Assembly (NCBI RefSeq): GCF_042492175.1
Contig: NZ_CP170453.1
Location: 744,001 to 808,000 of the forward strand
Source: CAJXSN01 sp947492235
GTDB lineage: Bacteria; Pseudomonadota; Alphaproteobacteria; Sphingomonadales; Sphingomonadaceae
Reading direction: 5' to 3'
Length of the DNA: 64,000 bases
Position 1 is the first letter of the stretch; every line of letters begins with the position of its first letter. Below are positions 60,567 through 64,000 of the stretch, in pieces. The notes below the pieces were generated by a model. It had not been told where the DNA came from and made no database searches. It worked only from the letters and a program-made list of their open reading frames with translations. Both the position numbers and the translations under genes were made by a program.

Positions 60567-61516
60567 CAGAAAGCGAGAAAATAGATCAGCAGGACATTGC
60601 AGACAAACACCGGAATGGCGGTCCACACCTGCATGCGGATGACCCCATACTGGCTTTTCAGCTCCAGCAGCGCGGCGGGCACGATGTTGAAATTGGCCGC
60701 CATCGGGGTCAGCAAAGTGCCGCAGAAACCCGCCAGCATCCCGATAGCCCCGATGATCGCCGGATCGCCGCCAAAGCCGATGACGAGGATCGGAATGCCA
60801 ATTGCTGCGGCCATCACCGGGAAAGCCGCGAAGGCGTTGCCCATAATGATCGTGAACAGCGCCATGCCGATGCAATAGACGCCGACCGAGAGGAACAGGC
60901 TGCCTTCCGGTATGGTCGCCCCGGCAATTCCGCCGATAATGTCGCCCACGCCGGCGAGCGCGAATACACCGCCCAGCGCCGCCAGCATTTGCGGCAGGAT
61001 CGCGGCCCAGCCGATGGAGTCCATCAACCGCCGCCCTTCCTCGACCGGAGCCAGCAAAGGCGGCCTGAGCCATGCGTAGCACACCGCCAGCGACACCATC
61101 ACGCCAACACCCAGCAAGATCAGCGTCTCGCGCCGTTCCTCGAACAGGCCCGTCTCCCCAAGCGGGGTGTAGTTGTAGAGCAGCGTGCCCGCGACGGCCG
61201 TGACCGGGATGATGATGGCGGGCAGGAAAAGCTTGTTTCCCAGCTTCTCCGAAAGGGCCTGACGCTCGGCCAGGCCGGTCGTCGGCGGATCGCCCCTGCC
61301 CAGTCCGCCAAATCCGGCAATGCCGACCAGTGCCAGCACCAGCACGCCATTGGCGAGATCGGAGAAATGCGTCCCGAAGAAAAAGCTCACCGCCAGCAAG
61401 CCCCAGAAGGCGGCATTGCCCCACCGCTTGCCATTGGTCCGGTCGAGCGCGCTCAGGATCGACCATGCGGCGAAGAAGAAGCCCGTCAGGATGTAGAGCC
61501 ATTCGAGGGTGATCAT
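60566..61516 (-). CDS. DUF979 membrane permease
   Basis: A polytopic membrane protein of 316 residues with about nine hydrophobic segments. With DUF969 it forms a two-subunit permease-like pair; the late GNAFAAFPVMAAAIGIP and LLTPMAANFNIVPAALLE are conserved. ATG at 61516 overlaps the DUF969 stop by 4 bp and is preferred over 61609. Linkage with 5-oxoprolinase suggests uptake of 5-oxoproline or a related molecule. Confidence 0.88.
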   Translation of the reverse strand: MITLEWLYILTGFFFAAWSILSALDRTNGKRWGNAAFWGLLAVSFFFGTHFSDLANGVLVLALVGIAGFGGLGRGDPPTTGLAERQALSEKLGNKLFLPAIIIPVTAVAGTLLYNYTPLGETGLFEERRETLILLGVGVMVSLAVCYAWLRPPLLAPVEEGRRLMDSIGWAAILPQMLAALGGVFALAGVGDIIGGIAGATIPEGSLFLSVGVYCIGMALFTIIMGNAFAAFPVMAAAIGIPILVIGFGGDPAIIGAIGMLAGFCGTLLTPMAANFNIVPAALLELKSQYGVIRMQVWTAIPVFVCNVLLIYFLAF

Positions 61517-62190
61517 GCGCGGCCTCCGTTCCGGCCAAGCCGCCGGTCGAAATTCAGTACGCGCCCGCCGTGAATGATAAAGGCGCAGATCGCTGTGGGG
61601 ATCGCCCACACGGAAAGTTGCAGCGGCGTGAGCGGATAGCCGTAGCTTTCGAACACGCCCTGGATCAGCAGGATCGAGGCGATAGCGAAGAAGATGTCTT
61701 CGCCGAAAAACAGCCCGACATTATCCGTCGCAGCGGCCATGCCCAGCACTTGTTCGCGGTCATCCTCGGCGAGCTCACCATGCGATTTTTCCGCCGCTGC
61801 CTCTGCCATGGGCGCGATCAGCGGGCGCACGGTTTGCGGGTGGCCGCCAATGTCCTTCATCCCGATAGCCGCCGTAATCTGGCGAAAGCCGAGATAGAGC
61901 AGCAGCAACCGCCCCATCGTCGCGCCGCGCACGCTTTCGATCAGGGTCCGCGCGCGCTGTTGCAGGCCATACCGCTCCAGTAGGCCAATGACCGGAAGGA
62001 TGATCCACGTGACCGAGATATAGCGGTTGTCGTTGAACGCCTTGCCCAGCGCCTCGATCACCGGGACCAGTTCCAGCCCGCCGAGCAGCCCGGTGACCAC
62101 CGCCGCGACGGCCACCACCAGCAGCGGATTGAACCGCAGCGCAAATCCGATCACGACCAGCGCGATCCCCACAAGCGGCCAGTAACTCAT
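61513..62190 (-). CDS. DUF969 membrane permease
   Basis: A membrane protein of 225 residues with about six hydrophobic segments and the conserved LPVIGLLERYGLQQRARTLI. It overlaps DUF979 by 4 bp and the 5-oxoprolinase gene by 4 bp. The DUF969/DUF979 pair probably forms one transporter. The substrate is inferred from neighbours to be 5-oxoproline. Confidence 0.88.
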   Translation of the reverse strand: MSYWPLVGIALVVIGFALRFNPLLVVAVAAVVTGLLGGLELVPVIEALGKAFNDNRYISVTWIILPVIGLLERYGLQQRARTLIESVRGATMGRLLLLYLGFRQITAAIGMKDIGGHPQTVRPLIAPMAEAAAEKSHGELAEDDREQVLGMAAATDNVGLFFGEDIFFAIASILLIQGVFESYGYPLTPLQLSVWAIPTAICAFIIHGGRVLNFDRRLGRNGGRA

Positions 62191-64000
62191 CGTGTCTTCT
62201 CCCCAAAGCCGCCGCCGCCCGGCGTGCGGATGACGAACCGGTCACCTGCGCCCATATCTGCAGCGCCTGTCGCGCCCAGCGTCTCCCGCGTTCCGTCGGT
62301 CCGCTCGACCCAGTTTTCTCCCGGTGCCGCCTCCCCGCCGCCGGCGAGGCCGCTTGGCGGAATTGCGCGGCGATTGGCCAGCATGTTTGCGCGCATTGGT
62401 TCAAGGAACGTCACTTCGCGCTCCACCCCGTCGCCGCCATTGTGCACGCCCGCCCCGCCGGAGCCAGCGCGGATGGCGAACCGGTCGAGCCGGATGGGGA
62501 AGCGCGTTTCGAGGATTTCAGGATCGGTCAGGCGGCTGTTGGTCATGTGCGTTTGCACTGCGCTCGTGCCGTGATGGTCCGGCCCCGCACCAGACCCGCC
62601 CGCGATGGTCTCGTAATATTGGTACCGCTCGTTTCCGAAGGTGAAATTGTTCATCGTGCCCTGACTGGGCGCGAGGCGTCCGGTCGCGGCGAACAGCGCA
62701 TCGGTGATGACCTGGCTGGTCTCGACATTGCCCGCCACCACCGCTGCACCCGGTGCCGGATCGAGGATCGATCTGGGTGTTATCACCAGCTCGACCGGTC
62801 GCAGGCACCCGTCATTCATCGGGATGGGATCGTCGATAAGCGTGCGCAGGACATACAGCGCGGCGGCCCGGGTAATCGAGCGCGGGGCGTTGAAATTGTC
62901 GCCTGTCTGCGCGCTGGTGCCAGTGAAATCGAACACGGCAGAGCGGCTGTCCCGGTCGATCCGCACAACCACGCTCACCTCAGCGCCATTGTCCATCGGA
63001 TAGGTGAACGCGCCATCTTCCAGCCCGCCGATCAGCCGCCGCACGGCTTCCTCCGCATTGGCGAGGACATGGCGCATATAGGCGGCCAGCAAATCGCTGC
63101 CGTGTTCCGCTGCTGCACCGCCAAGCAATTCCGCCCCACGTGTGCAGGCGGCCAACTGCGCGCGCAGGTCCGACAGGTTCCGGTCTGGCTGGCGAGAGGG
63201 CGTCGCGTTGTCCGCCAGGGCCGCGCGAACTTCGGCTTCGCAGAAGCGCCCCTCATCCGCCATAAGCAGATTGTCGATCAACACGCCTTCTTCGGCGATG
63301 GTTTTACTGTCGGGCGGCATGGAGCCGGGCGCAATCCCACCGATATCCGCGTGATGGCCGCGCGCCGCGACGAAGGCGTCAGGCGTGTCGGAAGCGTCCG
63401 AGTAGAACACCGGCACAATCACCGTAATGTCGGGCAAATGCGTCCCGCCGCGATAGGGATCGTTCAACACATAGGCATCGCCGCGAAGGATACCGCGCCC
63501 GTCGGCTGGCGCGCCTTTTTCACCCGAAGCCCGAGCCTCCAGCACCCGCCGGATCGAGTCCGCCATACTGCCCAGATGCACTGGAATATGCGGCGCATTG
63601 GCGATCAGTGCGCCACCTGCATCGAACAGCGCGCAGGAGAAATCGAGCCGTTCCTTGATGTTCACAGAGGTGGCGGTGGATTGCAGCACCACGCCCATTT
63701 CCTCGGCAATCGCCATGAACAGATTGTTGAAAATCTCCAGCCGCACTGGGTCGACATCGGTCCCCTCCGCCCGCCGTGTGGGCCGCGCTGTGTGGCGAGT
63801 GAGCTCTAGCGTCGCCTCGCCGGCAAGCTGCGCCTGCCAGCCTTTCTCCACCACTGTGGTGGAGCCGGGATCGATGATCAGCGCCGGGCCGGTGATGGCA
63901 TGACCGGGTGTCATATCTGCCCGCTCGACAGTCGGCCAAGAGCCGCTGGCGACCCCGCCCGTGCGCGACGCTTGCGGGACCAGATCGCCCAGCCCGCCGA
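62187..64000 (-). CDS. 5-oxoprolinase (HyuA-HyuB fusion), C-terminal part
   Basis: An ATP-dependent 5-oxoprolinase, cut by the window edge. The visible part begins in the end of the HyuA-like domain (GPALIIDPGSTTVVEKGW), a linker follows, and then the complete HyuB-like domain with FNNLFMAIAEEMGVVLQSTA, NDPYRGGTHLPD and GGAGVHNGGDGVEREV. The frame is open to the edge, so the start is outside. The enzyme opens 5-oxoproline (or a hydantoin) to glutamate. It is the first visible gene of the operon with DUF969, DUF979 and DUF2891. Confidence 0.9.
   Translation of the reverse strand, partial: GGLGDLVPQASRTGGVASGSWPTVERADMTPGHAITGPALIIDPGSTTVVEKGWQAQLAGEATLELTRHTARPTRRAEGTDVDPVRLEIFNNLFMAIAEEMGVVLQSTATSVNIKERLDFSCALFDAGGALIANAPHIPVHLGSMADSIRRVLEARASGEKGAPADGRGILRGDAYVLNDPYRGGTHLPDITVIVPVFYSDASDTPDAFVAARGHHADIGGIAPGSMPPDSKTIAEEGVLIDNLLMADEGRFCEAEVRAALADNATPSRQPDRNLSDLRAQLAACTRGAELLGGAAAEHGSDLLAAYMRHVLANAEEAVRRLIGGLEDGAFTYPMDNGAEVSVVVRIDRDSRSAVFDFTGTSAQTGDNFNAPRSITRAAALYVLRTLIDDPIPMNDGCLRPVELVITPRSILDPAPGAAVVAGNVETSQVITDALFAATGRLAPSQGTMNNFTFGNERYQYYETIAGGSGAGPDHHGTSAVQTHMTNSRLTDPEILETRFPIRLDRFAIRAGSGGAGVHNGGDGVEREVTFLEPMRANMLANRRAIPPSGLAGGGEAAPGENWVERTDGTRETLGATGAADMGAGDRFVIRTPGGGGFGEKTR

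Noticed and set aside
1..64000. CRISPR array
   Set aside because: No regularly spaced direct repeats or cas genes were seen; the TTCCCTG copies are irregular and too short.

Overview
The window looks like a chromosome segment of a sphingomonad alphaproteobacterium, most likely of the Erythrobacteraceae type. It has high GC, tightly packed genes with ATGA/TGATG overlaps, an FzlA-like GST, a MetX-MetW pair, a short alternative oxidase and a sphingomonad-style palindromic repeat. No species is claimed.

Left core (1-22.6 kb), housekeeping: HflK (partial)-HflC and a periplasmic Deg protease; a PBP1A-type penicillin-binding protein; MsrB; an FzlA-like GST; small exported proteins; an aldehyde dehydrogenase; a VOC/carboxymuconolactone pair; alternative oxidase followed by a glutathione-dependent formaldehyde oxidation operon (class III ADH, cupin, VOC protein, S-formylglutathione hydrolase); MetX-MetW divergent from HisC; FtsE-FtsX-YdcF-acyltransferase; and a zinc-ribbon membrane protein. 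One AT-rich foreign gene (14.4-15.2 kb) interrupts this part.

Island (22.7-58.2 kb): a 15-bp direct repeat, CGCACCAAACAGTCT, lies at the 3' end of a tRNA-Leu(GAG) gene and again at 58,222, just before the core genes resume. Between the copies is a 35.5-kb accessory island. In order it holds: (1) a serine recombinase with DUF2924 and DUF3489 partners; (2) a VirB-type type IV secretion operon (B3-B4-B6-B8-B9-B10-B2-B11-B2') with no relaxase or coupling protein in view; (3) a broken REP-associated transposase; (4) a secreted YD-repeat/RHS operon ending in a small membrane protein; (5) an RNA-repair operon, Hen1-RlaP-like-Pnkp, behind a hairpin-rich leader ending in an intrinsic terminator; (6) a HEPN-like protein and a PD-(D/E)XK nuclease-like protein, both undescribed; (7) a frameshifted tyrosine integrase; (8) a Cdc48-like AAA ATPase coupled to a DUF6414 protein; (9) a CBASS locus with a DisA_N-like protein, a patatin phospholipase and a CD-NTase, with a Cap15-like effector divergent from it; (10) a DUF5681 protein with an orphan ParB-fused DNA methyltransferase; (11) an XRE-ImmA pair; and (12) a cluster of TTCCCTG repeats beside the right att copy. 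I read 40-58 kb as a defence island.

Right core (58.26-64 kb): an acyl-CoA dehydrogenase, then one operon (5-oxoprolinase, DUF969, DUF979, DUF2891), probably for uptake and hydrolysis of 5-oxoproline.

The best candidates for undescribed biology are the RNA-repair operon with its structured leader and HEPN/PD-(D/E)XK neighbours, the AAA-DUF6414 pair, and the CBASS locus with a DAC-fold protein and two different effectors.
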